Notes: generated by a model from the sequence alone, not told the origin. A stretch of 64,000 nucleotides of DNA from Hanstruepera marina (GCF_019880635.1 NZ_JAINVX010000001.1:1024501-1088500), one strand, 5' to 3'; shown: positions 44,379-53,795, counted from the first letter of the stretch. Made by a program: numbers and translations.

Positions 44379-46565
44379 ATGTCTACTTTAAGATTTCATG
44401 CCATTAAAGAATCGTTAACTAGAAAACCGGTTCATATTGAAGAAAATGAGCGACGCTCATCTATTTTTGGGTCTAACGTATTTAACGAAGATACAATGCG
44501 TCAGTTCCTGACAAAAGAAGCGTTTAACAGTGTTATGGATGCGGTACAAAACGGAACTAAAATTGATCGTGTTGTTGCCGACCATATTTCTACGGGAATG
44601 AAAGAATGGGCTATCTCCAAAGGAGCAACGCATTACACACATTGGTTTCAACCTTTAACCGGAGCCACTGCTGAAAAACATGATGCATTTTTCGAGCCAA
44701 TTGGAAATGGTAGAGCCATTGAAAAATTTGGAGGCGGTCAATTAGTACAGCAGGAACCAGATGCTTCAAGTTTTCCTAATGGAGGAATTAGAAATACATT
44801 TGAAGCGCGTGGGTATACGGCTTGGGATCCAACTTCTCCGGCATTTATCTATGGTACAACATTGTGTATTCCAACGGTTTTTGTATCCTATACTGGCGAA
44901 GCTCTAGATTATAAAACCCCATTATTACGTGCTTTACAAGCTGTGGATCATGCTGCGGTTGACGTGTGTAAGTATTTTGATAAAAATGTTAAAAAAGTAA
45001 ATGCATCTTTGGGTTGGGAACAGGAGTATTTTTTAATTGACAGTTCCCTGGTTGCTTCAAGACCAGATCTTGTGTTGACAGGTAGAACCTTATTGGGGCA
45101 CTCTCCTGCAAAAGGGCAGCAGTTGGACGATCATTATTTTGGTACGATTCCAAATAGAGCTATGCAATACATGCGTGATTTGGAAACAGAGTGTATGCTT
45201 TTAGGTATTCCTGTAAAAACAAGGCATAACGAAGTAGCGCCTAACCAATTTGAATTAGCGCCAGTTTACGATGAAGCTAATTTAGCTGTAGATCATAACT
45301 CCTTATTAATGGATGTTATGGATAAGGTTGCTGAGCGACATAATTTTAAAGTGCTGTTTCATGAAAAGCCATTTGCTGGTGTAAACGGTTCGGGTAAACA
45401 TAACAACTGGAGTTTAAGTACGGATACTGGAGTTAATTTATTGGGTCCAGGTAAAACACCTATGAGTAATTTACAGTTTTTAACGTTTTTTATTAATACT
45501 ATAAAAGCTGTAAATGATAATGAAGAGTTATTGCGTGCTGCTATTGCATCAGCAAGTAATGATCACCGATTGGGAGCTAACGAAGCACCTCCGGCAATAA
45601 TTTCTGTATTCATTGGTGAGCAATTAACAAATGTGCTTAATGAATTGGAGCATGTTACTAATGGTAAATTGTCTCCTGAAGAAAAAACAGACTTAAAATT
45701 AAACGTTGTTGGTAAAATCCCAGAGATTTTATTAGATAATACCGACAGAAACAGAACATCGCCTTTTGCTTTCACAGGTAATAAATTTGAGTTTAGAGCT
45801 GTTGGTTCTAAAGCTAACTGTGCTAATGCCATGACGGTTTTAAATACAATTATGGCCAAACAGTTAATTGAGTTTAAAGCTGAAGTTGATGCTTTAATTA
45901 AGAAAAAGGATTTAAAGAAAGATGAAGCGGTTTTTAATATCTTAAGAGAGTACATCAAGAAATCCAAAAACATATTGTTTGAAGGAAACGGTTATGGTGA
46001 AGCTTGGGAAAAAGAAGCTAAAAAGCGTGGCTTAAGCAATAATAAAACGACTCCAGAAGCTCTAAAGGCTAAAATATCTGATAAAACAATAAAGATGTTT
46101 GAGCAGCTTGGTGTAATGAATAAAGTAGAGGCAGAAGCGCGTTATGAAATTGAAATGGAAGAGTATGTGCTTCGTATTCAAATTGAAGGTCGTGTATTGG
46201 GTGATATTGCAAGAAATCACGTAGTCCCTACTGCTGTTCGTTATCAAAATATCCTAATTGAAAATGTAAAAGGGTTGAAAGAGATTTATGGTAACGATTT
46301 TAAAAAGTATGCCCAAGAGCAAATGCAATTAATAGAAGACATTTCAAAGCATATTGAATTGATAAATTCTAATGTAACCAAAATGACAAACGAGCGTAAA
46401 AAAGCTAATGCGATAGACGATATAGAAAAGAAAGCCGATGCTTACTGTTTTAAGGTAAAATCAATTTTTGATGATATTCGTTATAGCTGTGATAAATTGG
46501 AGTTATTGGTTGATGATGAGTTGTGGCCATTAACAAAGTATAGAGAATTGTTGTTTACTAAATAA
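44379..46565 (+). CDS. glnN: glutamine synthetase type III
   Basis: Makes glutamine from glutamate, ammonia and ATP; the main route of ammonium assimilation. The product is 728 residues from ATG 44379, the usual size for GSIII; the frame also runs 11 codons upstream from a TTG, which I reject. Features include the N-terminal GSIII segment, WEQEYFLID (metal-binding Glu), HNEVAPNQFELAPVYDEAN, VNGSGKHNNWSLSTDTGVNL, the ANEAPPAI and TSPFAFTGNKFEFRAVGS motifs, and a long C-terminal helical region. A dyad precedes its promoter and may be nitrogen-related. It ends with a strong terminator. Confidence 0.96.
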   Translation: MSTLRFHAIKESLTRKPVHIEENERRSSIFGSNVFNEDTMRQFLTKEAFNSVMDAVQNGTKIDRVVADHISTGMKEWAISKGATHYTHWFQPLTGATAEKHDAFFEPIGNGRAIEKFGGGQLVQQEPDASSFPNGGIRNTFEARGYTAWDPTSPAFIYGTTLCIPTVFVSYTGEALDYKTPLLRALQAVDHAAVDVCKYFDKNVKKVNASLGWEQEYFLIDSSLVASRPDLVLTGRTLLGHSPAKGQQLDDHYFGTIPNRAMQYMRDLETECMLLGIPVKTRHNEVAPNQFELAPVYDEANLAVDHNSLLMDVMDKVAERHNFKVLFHEKPFAGVNGSGKHNNWSLSTDTGVNLLGPGKTPMSNLQFLTFFINTIKAVNDNEELLRAAIASASNDHRLGANEAPPAIISVFIGEQLTNVLNELEHVTNGKLSPEEKTDLKLNVVGKIPEILLDNTDRNRTSPFAFTGNKFEFRAVGSKANCANAMTVLNTIMAKQLIEFKAEVDALIKKKDLKKDEAVFNILREYIKKSKNILFEGNGYGEAWEKEAKKRGLSNNKTTPEALKAKISDKTIKMFEQLGVMNKVEAEARYEIEMEEYVLRIQIEGRVLGDIARNHVVPTAVRYQNILIENVKGLKEIYGNDFKKYAQEQMQLIEDISKHIELINSNVTKMTNERKKANAIDDIEKKADAYCFKVKSIFDDIRYSCDKLELLVDDELWPLTKYRELLFTK

Positions 46566-46584
46566 TTGATATATAATCACTTAT

Positions 46585-46621
46585 AAAAACCCCATCCTTT
46601 TAAAACGATGGGGTTTTTTTT
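46585..46621 (+). terminator. terminator after glnN
   Basis: AAAAACCCCATC with GATGGGGTTTTT, followed by TTTTT. Confidence 0.9.
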
Positions 46622-46714
46622 ATGGTTACAAGTGTGTTGTTTGCATTTCGTCTGAATAAAAATGTATATCAACGAAAAATTAAAATAGAATTTAATTCTA
46701 GTCTAAAACTTGCC

Positions 46715-46722
46715 TATTTTTG
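46715..46722 (+). promoter_or_regulatory. -7 element before the 45-residue peptide gene
   Basis: TATTTTTG is an exact TAnnTTTG match, about 28 bases before the ATG at 46751. Confidence 0.5.
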
Positions 46723-46750
46723 ATAAGCTATTAATCATTAATCTATTGAC

Positions 46751-46888
46751 ATGAAGAGGCTTATATTAAGTGTTCTTATGCTTTTGGCTGCAACCCTCAT
46801 TTTTTCGCAAGCCAGTGAAAATCTTGAAGATGATGTATCAACTCAAGAAATTGTGAAACAAGAAGACGGTTCATTAGCTGTTGGCTAA
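46751..46888 (+). CDS. 45-residue secreted peptide
   Basis: A tiny gene with its own promoter and terminator. It encodes MKRLILSVLMLLAATLIFSQ, a complete signal peptide with cleavage probably after Ser 19 or Gln 20, then an acidic mature part of about 25 residues (ASENLEDDVSTQEIVKQEDG then SLAVG). It has no cysteine and no lipobox. It resembles no family I know. It stands between glutamine synthetase III and an outer-membrane protein gene; a role as a small exported peptide is inferred only from the signal sequence. Confidence 0.6.
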   Translation: MKRLILSVLMLLAATLIFSQASENLEDDVSTQEIVKQEDGSLAVG

Positions 46889-46924
46889 AGCACTCTAAAC
46901 GTTATTACAATTCCCTTTATATTT

Positions 46925-46955
46925 AATCATGGCTCTTTTGCCATGATTTTTTATT
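46925..46955 (+). terminator. terminator after the 45-residue peptide gene
   Basis: AATCATGGC with GCCATGATT around TCTTTT, followed by a T-rich stretch. Confidence 0.85.
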
Positions 46956-46960
46956 TATTT

Positions 46961-46985
46961 TATATCTCTCATTATTAGAGATATA
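46961..46985. repeat. 9-base perfect inverted repeat
   Basis: TATATCTCT and AGAGATATA around CATTATT, between the peptide-gene terminator and the outer-membrane protein gene. It may be an operator for the downstream gene; no regulator is known. Confidence 0.4.
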
Positions 46986-47033
46986 AAAGCTTTTGTTATA
47001 TTGCGTGAGATGTTTTTGTAAACTATTATATCA

Positions 47034-47726
47034 ATGTTAATTAAGCATATGTTTGGCAAGTTCAAAACCTTCAATTCTATATTTCTTTTTAAATGTTTAT
47101 TTGCTGTTAATCTTCTTGTTGCGCAAGATGACATTGAAACTACAAGCATGTCAAATATTCCACAAACAGACTTCTATGATTACAGAGGGACTAATGTTGT
47201 AGATATTTCTATTGGTTCAGCTGTGATGAATGGTGATTATCCAGATCCGCTTTTTGATGTGTATTGGCATTTTGGATATAAACGCTATATCATTCCTTAT
47301 GTTAGTGTAGATATAGGTTATCACAAGTTTAATTTGGTCTATAAGGATTTGTTTAATAATGGCTACATGTCTTTTGATGCGAATGTAGAATTGCTCCCTT
47401 TTCCTCATGAGCGTTTTTCGCCATTTGCTTATTTTGGAGGCGGAATTCATGCGTCAAATTATTTTAATGAAGTTGCGCCAAAGGTCCAAGGAGGTTTGGG
47501 TGTTGAGTACATTGTTTATGAGGGTATAGGTTTAACATTGTATTCAGATTACAATGCGGTATTTAGCGATGAGGTTGATGGCAGGATATTTGGGGAAACT
47601 GATGATGCTTACTGGCGAATAGCTATAGGGCTTAACTTTTATTTTGGTGGTCAGAAGAAAAAACAAAAATTATTACAAAATGTGCCATCTGTAATCAAAA
47701 CAAATCCAATTACTTCCCAAAAATAG
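47034..47726 (+). CDS. outer-membrane beta-barrel-like protein
   Basis: A 230-residue protein with an N-terminal signal sequence (cleavage probably after VAQ). Mature sequence alternates aromatic and polar strands: YDYRGTNVVDISIGSAVMNG, FGYKRYIIPYVSVDIGYHKF, FSPFAYFGGGIHASNYF and YWRIAIGLNFYFGGQKKK. This is the pattern of a small outer-membrane barrel (OmpA/PorV-like size, eight strands). The tail after FYFGG is basic. The start may instead be Met 6 (47049). There is no named family I can assign. Confidence 0.6.
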   Translation: MLIKHMFGKFKTFNSIFLFKCLFAVNLLVAQDDIETTSMSNIPQTDFYDYRGTNVVDISIGSAVMNGDYPDPLFDVYWHFGYKRYIIPYVSVDIGYHKFNLVYKDLFNNGYMSFDANVELLPFPHERFSPFAYFGGGIHASNYFNEVAPKVQGGLGVEYIVYEGIGLTLYSDYNAVFSDEVDGRIFGETDDAYWRIAIGLNFYFGGQKKKQKLLQNVPSVIKTNPITSQK

Positions 47727-47737
47727 ATAACAATTTC

Positions 47738-47745
47738 TATTTTTG
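47738..47745 (+). promoter_or_regulatory. purM promoter, -7 element
   Basis: TATTTTTG is an exact match to TAnnTTTG, 17 bases before the purM ATG. Confidence 0.5.
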
Positions 47746-47762
47746 CATTTCAAACTAGTTTC

Positions 47763-48941
47763 ATGAGTCAAGAAGTAAGTAAGCGTTATGCTCAAAGAGG
47801 TGTTTCTGCATCAAAAGAAGATGTGCACAATGCCATTAAAAATATTGATAAAGGCTTATTCCCCAAGGCATTTTGTAAAATTGTTCCAGATTATTTAACA
47901 AATAGTGATGAGCATTGCCTTATCATGCATGCTGATGGTGCCGGAACAAAGTCTTCATTAGCGTATATGTATTGGAAAGAAACTGCAGACCTTTCAGTTT
48001 GGAAGGGTATTGCGCAAGATGCTCTAATTATGAATATAGATGATTTGTTGTGCGTGGGTGCTACAGATAACATCATGCTGTCTTCAACAATTGGGAGGAA
48101 CAAGAACCTTATTCCGGGCGAAGTTATTTCGGCAATAATAAATGGAACAGAAGAGCTGATTCAGGATTTAAAAGAATTTGGCGTAACTATTCATTCAACA
48201 GGTGGAGAAACGGCAGATGTGGGCGATTTAGTTAGGACGATTATTGTTGACTCGACTGTTACTGCACGAATGAAAAGAGCAGATGTTATAGATAATGCCA
48301 ATATTAAAGCGGGTGATGTTATTATTGGTTTGGAATCTTTTGGTCAAGCAACTTACGAAATGGGATACAATGGTGGCATGGGAAGTAATGGTCTTACTTC
48401 TGCTAGGCACGATGTGTTCCACAATTATTTAGCTAAAAAATATCCTGAAAGTTTTGATGCCTCGGTACCTGAAGGGCTTGTGTATTCGGGAGGAATGAAG
48501 TTGACGGATTCAGTTGAGAATTCTCCAATTGATGCTGGAAAACTGGTTTTGTCTCCTACAAGAACTTATGCGCCAATAATCAAGGCTGTTTTGAATAAGT
48601 ATGATAAGAAAACTGTTCATGGTATGGTGCACTGTAGTGGAGGTGCCCAAACAAAGATTCTTCATTTTGTAGAAGATTTACATATTATAAAAGATAATTT
48701 ATTTGATGTGCCGCCATTGTTTAAGTTGATTCAGGAACAGTCCAAAACAGATTGGAAAGAAATGTATCAGGTGTTTAATTGTGGTCATAGAATGGAATTA
48801 TATGTGTCTACGGAGATAGCTGATGATATAGTGTCAATTTCAAAATCCTTTAATGTGGATGCCAAAATAATTGGTCGTGTAGAATCCAGTTCCAAAAAGA
48901 AACTTACAATAAAAAGTGATTATGGCGAGTTTGTATACTAA
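47763..48941 (+). CDS. purM: phosphoribosylformylglycinamidine cyclo-ligase (AIR synthase), Bacteroidota type
   Basis: ATP-dependent ring closure to aminoimidazole ribonucleotide in purine synthesis. The 392-residue length is longer than the E. coli enzyme (about 345) but usual for Bacteroidota. Features: HADGAGTKSSLAYMYWK (N-terminal PurM motif), MNIDDLLCVGATDNIMLSS, IHSTGGETADVGDLVRTI, GLESFGQATYEMGYNGGMG and VFNCGHRMELYV near the C-terminus. It has its own promoter and is followed by DUF3078. Confidence 0.9.
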   Translation: MSQEVSKRYAQRGVSASKEDVHNAIKNIDKGLFPKAFCKIVPDYLTNSDEHCLIMHADGAGTKSSLAYMYWKETADLSVWKGIAQDALIMNIDDLLCVGATDNIMLSSTIGRNKNLIPGEVISAIINGTEELIQDLKEFGVTIHSTGGETADVGDLVRTIIVDSTVTARMKRADVIDNANIKAGDVIIGLESFGQATYEMGYNGGMGSNGLTSARHDVFHNYLAKKYPESFDASVPEGLVYSGGMKLTDSVENSPIDAGKLVLSPTRTYAPIIKAVLNKYDKKTVHGMVHCSGGAQTKILHFVEDLHIIKDNLFDVPPLFKLIQEQSKTDWKEMYQVFNCGHRMELYVSTEIADDIVSISKSFNVDAKIIGRVESSSKKKLTIKSDYGEFVY

Positions 48942-48975
48942 TTTAATTAATAGCTAATTTTTAATTTTTTTAACT

Positions 48976-49944
48976 ATGACCAGATTTGTAGTTATCTGTT
49001 GTTTTATTGTTTCATTTAAAATTTTCGCCCAACCAGACTCATTGTTTTTTAAGCAATCTACTATTCCATTGACGCCCATTTGGAGTCAAGACAATAAATT
49101 TGGGGTGGATATTAACCAGGTGGCTTTTGTGAATTGGAATTCTGGAGGGGTGAATTCTATAGCGGCACTTTTTGCTCTTAAAAGTGCTTTAAAATATCAG
49201 TACCGTCATTTTATTTGGGATAATCTTTTAGATGCGAGGTATGGTGTTAACAGTCAGCAAAATCAGGAATTAAGAAAAACTGACGACTTGCTTGAGGTTC
49301 GTTCCAGTCTTGGTTATCGTAAAAATAAATTTACAAATTGGTATTATTCGGCACGATTTAGTTTTAAAACGCAATTTGCAAAGGGGTTTAATTATCCTAA
49401 TACAGATAATGTTATTTCTAAATTTATGGCTCCTGGCTATTTGTTTGTGGGTGGAGGTGTTGAGTATGGAAAAAACATTGAAAAGCTATCTACCTATTTT
49501 TCGCCATTAACGCTCAAATCAACTTTTGTTTTGGATGAGGATTTGTCAAATGCGGGTTCCTTTGGTGTTGCTCCTGCAGAGTATGACAATGATGGAAATT
49601 TGATTGCGGAGGGTGAGCGTGTTAGAAAAGAATTGGGAATTTTATTGACGAGTGCTTATGAGGCGGAACTTTTTCAGAATATAGCTATAAGAAATTTGGT
49701 TAGCTTTTATACGGACTATATAAACGATTTTGGGAATATTGATGTTGACTGGGAATTAGTTTTTGATTTTAAGGTAAATAGTTTTGTCAGGGCTACTTTA
49801 GGATCGCATTTAAAGTATGATAACGATGTTAAACTACTGGTTGAAGTTGAGGATCCTGAAAACGATGAGCTTGAATTTGCGGAAGAAGGCGCACGAGTTC
49901 AGTGGAAGCAAATTCTAGGTGTGGGCGTGATAGTTGGGTTTTAA
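48976..49944 (+). CDS. DUF3078 outer-membrane-type protein
   Basis: A 322-residue protein with a signal peptide (cleavage near IFAQ). Typical DUF3078 features are visible: a short N-terminal strand, INQVAFVNWNSGGVNSIAAL, WDNLLDARYGVNSQQNQELR and WYYSARFSFKTQFAKGFNYP. The rest alternates strands, and the C-terminus (QILGVGVIVGF) ends like a barrel strand. Likely an outer-membrane barrel of unknown function, frequent in Bacteroidota. It follows purM at 34 bases. Confidence 0.82.
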   Translation: MTRFVVICCFIVSFKIFAQPDSLFFKQSTIPLTPIWSQDNKFGVDINQVAFVNWNSGGVNSIAALFALKSALKYQYRHFIWDNLLDARYGVNSQQNQELRKTDDLLEVRSSLGYRKNKFTNWYYSARFSFKTQFAKGFNYPNTDNVISKFMAPGYLFVGGGVEYGKNIEKLSTYFSPLTLKSTFVLDEDLSNAGSFGVAPAEYDNDGNLIAEGERVRKELGILLTSAYEAELFQNIAIRNLVSFYTDYINDFGNIDVDWELVFDFKVNSFVRATLGSHLKYDNDVKLLVEVEDPENDELEFAEEGARVQWKQILGVGVIVGF

Positions 49945-50116
49945 GAATTTAAAAAATTTGTTAACTTTTTTTTGTTGATAAATTTTAATTTATTGAAAAT
50001 CAATTAATTAAAATAAAAACTTGCAAACTTTATGATTTTTGTCATATTTTAAGTTTATTTTTTTTGCTTTATTTACATCTCGTAATAAGCTATTAAAAAT
50101 AAAACTTAAACCTCGT

Positions 50117-52675
50117 ATGTCAACACAATTAAAACCCAAAGTTGCCAAAAAAACATTTACTCAAGAAGAAGCGTTTAATGCTTCAAAAGATTATTTTAAT
50201 GAAGATGATTTAGCCGCTCAAGTTTGGATAAATAAATATGCCCTTAAAGACTCGCATGGTAATTTATATGAGCTTACACCAAACGATATGCATCGTCGCA
50301 TTGCTAAAGAAATTGCCCGTATTGAATCGCGTTATTCTAATCCATTATCTGAAAATGAGGTTTTCAATCTAATAAAAGATTTTAAATATATCGTACCTCA
50401 AGGTAGCCCAATGGCTGGAATTGGTAATCCTTATCAAACGGCCTCATTGTCAAACTGTTTTGTTATTGGTAATGATGGTGATTCAGACTCTTATGGTGGC
50501 ATTATGAAAATCGATCAAGAGCAGGTGCAACTCATGAAGCGTCGTGGAGGTGTTGGTCACGATTTATCACATATAAGACCAAAAGGGTCACCGGTAAAGA
50601 ACTCGGCTTTAACGTCTACAGGCATTGTGCCATTTATGGAGCGTTATTCAAACTCAACGCGAGAAGTGGCACAAGATGGGCGTAGAGGTGCGTTAATGTT
50701 GTCAGTTTCAATTAATCATCCCGATTCAGAAGATTTTATCGATGCTAAATTGGAGCAGGGTAAGGTTACTGGAGCTAATGTTTCAGTTAGAATTGATGAT
50801 GCATTTATGCGAGCCGTAAAACAGAATACTGATTACACACAGAAGTATCCTATTTTTAGTGATTCACCTAAGTTTTCCCAAACCATTGATGCGAATGGTA
50901 TTTGGAAAAAAATTGTACATAATGCTTGGAAATCCGCAGAGCCAGGTATTTTGTTTTGGGATACTATTATTAATGAATCGGTTCCAGATTGCTATGCAGA
51001 TTTAGGTTATAAAACGGTGTCGACCAATCCTTGTGGGGAAATACCGCTATGTCCTTATGATTCTTGTCGTTTGCTGGCTATCAATCTATTTTCTTATGTA
51101 GAAAAACCTTTTACAAAAGAAGCGACTTTCAATTTTGAGTTGTTTAAGAAGCATGTAGCTTATGCACAGCGTATTATGGATGACATTATTGATTTAGAGT
51201 TGGAGAAAATTGATGTGATTTTAGAAAAAATAGAAAACGATCCAGAGTTAGATGATATTAAGGCTACAGAACGGAATTTATGGTTAAATATTAAAAAGAA
51301 AGCCGAAGAAGGTCGTCGTACAGGTATTGGAATTACAGCAGAAGGCGATATGTTGGCTGCTTTGGGGATTCAATATGGTAGTCAGGATGGTAATGATTTT
51401 TCCTTAAAGGTTCATAAAACGTTGGGTATAGAAGCGTATAGAGCTTCGGTGCAAACGGCCAAAGAGCGAGGTGCTTTTGCTATTTTTGATTCTGATAGAG
51501 AAAAGAACAATCCATTTATTCAACGCTTAAAAGCTGCAGATGAAAAGCTGTATTACGAAATGCTAGAACATGGACGCAGAAATATAGCCTTATTAACCAT
51601 TGCACCAACCGGGACAACAAGTTTAATGACACAAACTTCTTCTGGAATTGAACCTGTATTTTTGCCTGTATATAAACGTAGACGTAAAGTGAATCCGAAC
51701 GATAAAAATGTAAGGGTTGATTTTGTAGATGAAGTTGGTGATTCGTGGGAAGAGTATGTTGTTTTTCATCACCGCTTTAAGCAATGGATGGAAGTCAACG
51801 GAATAGATACTTCAAAAAATTACAATCAAGAAGAATTGGATGATATTGTAAGGCAATCACCTTATTATAAGGCTACTTCAAATGATGTGGATTGGTTGAG
51901 TAAGGTTACCATGCAAGGTGCCGTACAAAAATGGGTTGATCATTCTATTAGTGTAACTATTAATTTGCCTCACGATGTTAGTGAGGAATTGGTAGGCGAA
52001 CTATACCTTAAAGCTTGGGAGGTTGGTTGTAAAGGAGTCACGGTTTATCGAGATGGTTCGCGTTCGGGCGTGTTAATTTCTAACGATGACAAAAAAGAAG
52101 AGGAGCAAACGGAGACCTTAACTAATTTTCCTGTGAAAAGACCGCAGGTTTTAGAGGCTGACGTGGTACGCTTTCAGAATAAAAAAGAAAAATGGATTGC
52201 TTTTATTGGATTGATAGATGGTAAGCCTTATGAAATATTCACCGGTTTAGCAGACGATGAGGATGGTATTTTAATTCCGCGATGGGTTGAAAAAGGATTG
52301 ATTATTAAAAATCGAAATAACGATGGTACATCGCGATACGATTTTCAATATCAAAATAAACGAGGTTACAAAACCACTATTGAAGGCTTGTCGCATAAGT
52401 TTAATCCAGAGTTTTGGAATTATGCCAAATTAATTTCAAGTACTATGCGTCATGGAATGCCTATTGATAACATTGTAGAATTAATTAACAGTCTTCAGTT
52501 AGATAGTGAGTCTATTAACACATGGAAAAATGGTGTTGGGCGTGCTCTAAAACGTTATGTGGCCGATGGTACTAAAGCAAAAGGTCAAACCTGTGCTAAC
52601 TGTCAATCTGAAAATTTAATCTATCAAGAAGGTTGCTTAACTTGTAAAGATTGTGGGTCTTCTAAATGTGGTTAG
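50117..52675 (+). CDS. nrdJ: adenosylcobalamin-dependent ribonucleoside-diphosphate reductase (class II)
   Basis: Reduces ribonucleotides to deoxyribonucleotides with a radical from adenosylcobalamin, without oxygen dependence. ATG 50117 (MSTQLKPKVAKKTF) gives 852 residues; a frame opening 26 codons earlier has an unlikely hydrophobic start. Key features: SLSNCFVI (first redox Cys), RRGGVGHDLSHIRPKG, STNPCGEIPLCPYDSCRLL (active-site Cys and partners), APTGTTSLMTQTSSGIEPVF, and a zinc-like C-terminal region CANCQ/CLTCKDCGSSKCG. It depends on B12, as does IcmF in this window. The gap before it (49945-50116) shows no cobalamin riboswitch that I can recognise. Confidence 0.94.
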   Translation: MSTQLKPKVAKKTFTQEEAFNASKDYFNEDDLAAQVWINKYALKDSHGNLYELTPNDMHRRIAKEIARIESRYSNPLSENEVFNLIKDFKYIVPQGSPMAGIGNPYQTASLSNCFVIGNDGDSDSYGGIMKIDQEQVQLMKRRGGVGHDLSHIRPKGSPVKNSALTSTGIVPFMERYSNSTREVAQDGRRGALMLSVSINHPDSEDFIDAKLEQGKVTGANVSVRIDDAFMRAVKQNTDYTQKYPIFSDSPKFSQTIDANGIWKKIVHNAWKSAEPGILFWDTIINESVPDCYADLGYKTVSTNPCGEIPLCPYDSCRLLAINLFSYVEKPFTKEATFNFELFKKHVAYAQRIMDDIIDLELEKIDVILEKIENDPELDDIKATERNLWLNIKKKAEEGRRTGIGITAEGDMLAALGIQYGSQDGNDFSLKVHKTLGIEAYRASVQTAKERGAFAIFDSDREKNNPFIQRLKAADEKLYYEMLEHGRRNIALLTIAPTGTTSLMTQTSSGIEPVFLPVYKRRRKVNPNDKNVRVDFVDEVGDSWEEYVVFHHRFKQWMEVNGIDTSKNYNQEELDDIVRQSPYYKATSNDVDWLSKVTMQGAVQKWVDHSISVTINLPHDVSEELVGELYLKAWEVGCKGVTVYRDGSRSGVLISNDDKKEEEQTETLTNFPVKRPQVLEADVVRFQNKKEKWIAFIGLIDGKPYEIFTGLADDEDGILIPRWVEKGLIIKNRNNDGTSRYDFQYQNKRGYKTTIEGLSHKFNPEFWNYAKLISSTMRHGMPIDNIVELINSLQLDSESINTWKNGVGRALKRYVADGTKAKGQTCANCQSENLIYQEGCLTCKDCGSSKCG

Positions 52676-52693
52676 AACTATAAAATCCGTAAT

Positions 52694-52724
52694 AAAAAAG
52701 GAAGCTAACAGGCTTCCTTTTTTT
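52694..52724. terminator. terminator between nrdJ and the convergent ABC gene
   Basis: AAGGAAGC with GCTTCCTT around TAACAG, with A and T tracts. It works on both strands. Confidence 0.85.
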
Positions 52725-53385
52725 AATTGCTAAAATCTTGGGTAAGGTATTTGTAATCTTTTAACTCGCTTAAGTCATTTATAAGTTTACTACAGCCATT
52801 GGTTATTAAGTAAATACTATCAGAAACATCAATAACCTCGGTATATCTATGGTCGGTTAGGATGATGATTTTATGTTTCTTTTCGTAGTTTATTAAGTTT
52901 TGTATCGTTTCAATATACAATGGAGCTACGCCATTAAAGGGCTCGTCCAACAATACAATTTGTCCAGCTTTTTTAAGAATTAAATAAATTTCTATAACCC
53001 GACGTTCACCACCCGACAATCTATTAAATCGCGTATTATTAAAGATTTCAAACTGAGGAAACCTATGAATAAATGCATCCCAATCAACTTGATATAGCTT
53101 AAAAGCCATTCCAATTTTCGTCTGATCGGGAACAAAATGATGTTGGGGTAAAAACGAAATCTTTCTGGAGCGATATAAAGCTTTCAAAAAAGGCTCATTA
53201 TTCAAGCGAATAAGTTTGTATTTTGGTTTTAAAGAACCAAATATAATTTGAAGTAAACAACTTTTTCCGCAGCCATTACTACCTAATATCGATGTGACTT
53301 TACCAGTTTCTGCCTTTAAATAAATACCATTTAAAATGCGTTTTCCAGAAAAATTTAATTCAACATTATCTACCTCTAAAATCAT
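52723..53385 (-). CDS. ABC transporter ATPase subunit
   Basis: A 220-residue ATPase. Walker A is GSNGCGKS, the signature LSGGERR, Walker B IVLLDEPFNGVAP (with Phe-Asn instead of the common Thr-Ser-Gly) and the switch histidine is in LTDHRYTE. The size fits a minimal ABC ATPase resembling the LptB or LolD group. It overlaps the gene for a small membrane protein by four bases, the only visible partner. The transported substrate is unknown. Confidence 0.88.
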   Translation of the reverse strand: MILEVDNVELNFSGKRILNGIYLKAETGKVTSILGSNGCGKSCLLQIIFGSLKPKYKLIRLNNEPFLKALYRSRKISFLPQHHFVPDQTKIGMAFKLYQVDWDAFIHRFPQFEIFNNTRFNRLSGGERRVIEIYLILKKAGQIVLLDEPFNGVAPLYIETIQNLINYEKKHKIIILTDHRYTEVIDVSDSIYLITNGCSKLINDLSELKDYKYLTQDFSN

Positions 53386-53669
53386 ATAAACTCTTTAACT
53401 AATAATAAAAAGCAAGATGTTATAAAGATATCAATTAAAAAAATAGTACCGAATAATTTGAGTGATGAGATTCCTAAATTGTTATAAAAAATTAGCTTTC
53501 GTTTGGACCGTGTTTCAGTTATAATGTACCATAAGAAAAGTGTGAGGAAAAATTTTGAAATCAATATAGGAGGAATGTTTGGGCTAACAATTAATAGAAA
53601 AATGTTAATCCCAATGGACCATAAAAAGTATGGCTTATAAAACAACAGTATAGCCCCAAAGCGTTGCAT
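53382..53669 (-). CDS. small membrane protein next to the ABC ATPase
   Basis: A 95-residue protein with three probable membrane helices (about 8-28, 32-49 and 69-92). No named family is recognised. It precedes the ABC ATPase on the same strand and overlaps its start by four bases (ATGA type), implying a two-gene unit. It is too short to be a complete ABC permease, so either it acts as an oligomer or it modulates another permease. Confidence 0.6.
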   Translation of the reverse strand: MQRFGAILLFYKPYFLWSIGINIFLLIVSPNIPPILISKFFLTLFLWYIITETRSKRKLIFYNNLGISSLKLFGTIFLIDIFITSCFLLLVKEFI

Positions 53670-53766
53670 GATAAAATAAAAACGTAAATCCAGAAGTATT
53701 ATTTTTAGCTAAAGCAAGAATAAATATTTTGGTTCGAACAAAAAACTATCAATTCATAAATTATCG

Positions 53767-53774
53767 TATTTTTG
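53767..53774 (+). promoter_or_regulatory. prfA promoter, -7 element
   Basis: TATTTTTG is an exact TAnnTTTG match, 21 bases before the ATG. Confidence 0.5.
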
Positions 53775-53795
53775 CTACACAATTTAAATTGGTAA

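Noticed and set aside
46955-47149. 64-residue reverse frame upstream of the outer-membrane protein
   Set aside because: It overlaps the signal peptide of the forward gene and shows no features of a protein.
49945-50116. Cobalamin riboswitch upstream of nrdJ
   Set aside because: I looked for a B12-box like sequence and structure and saw none; the gap is AT-rich with no conserved box.
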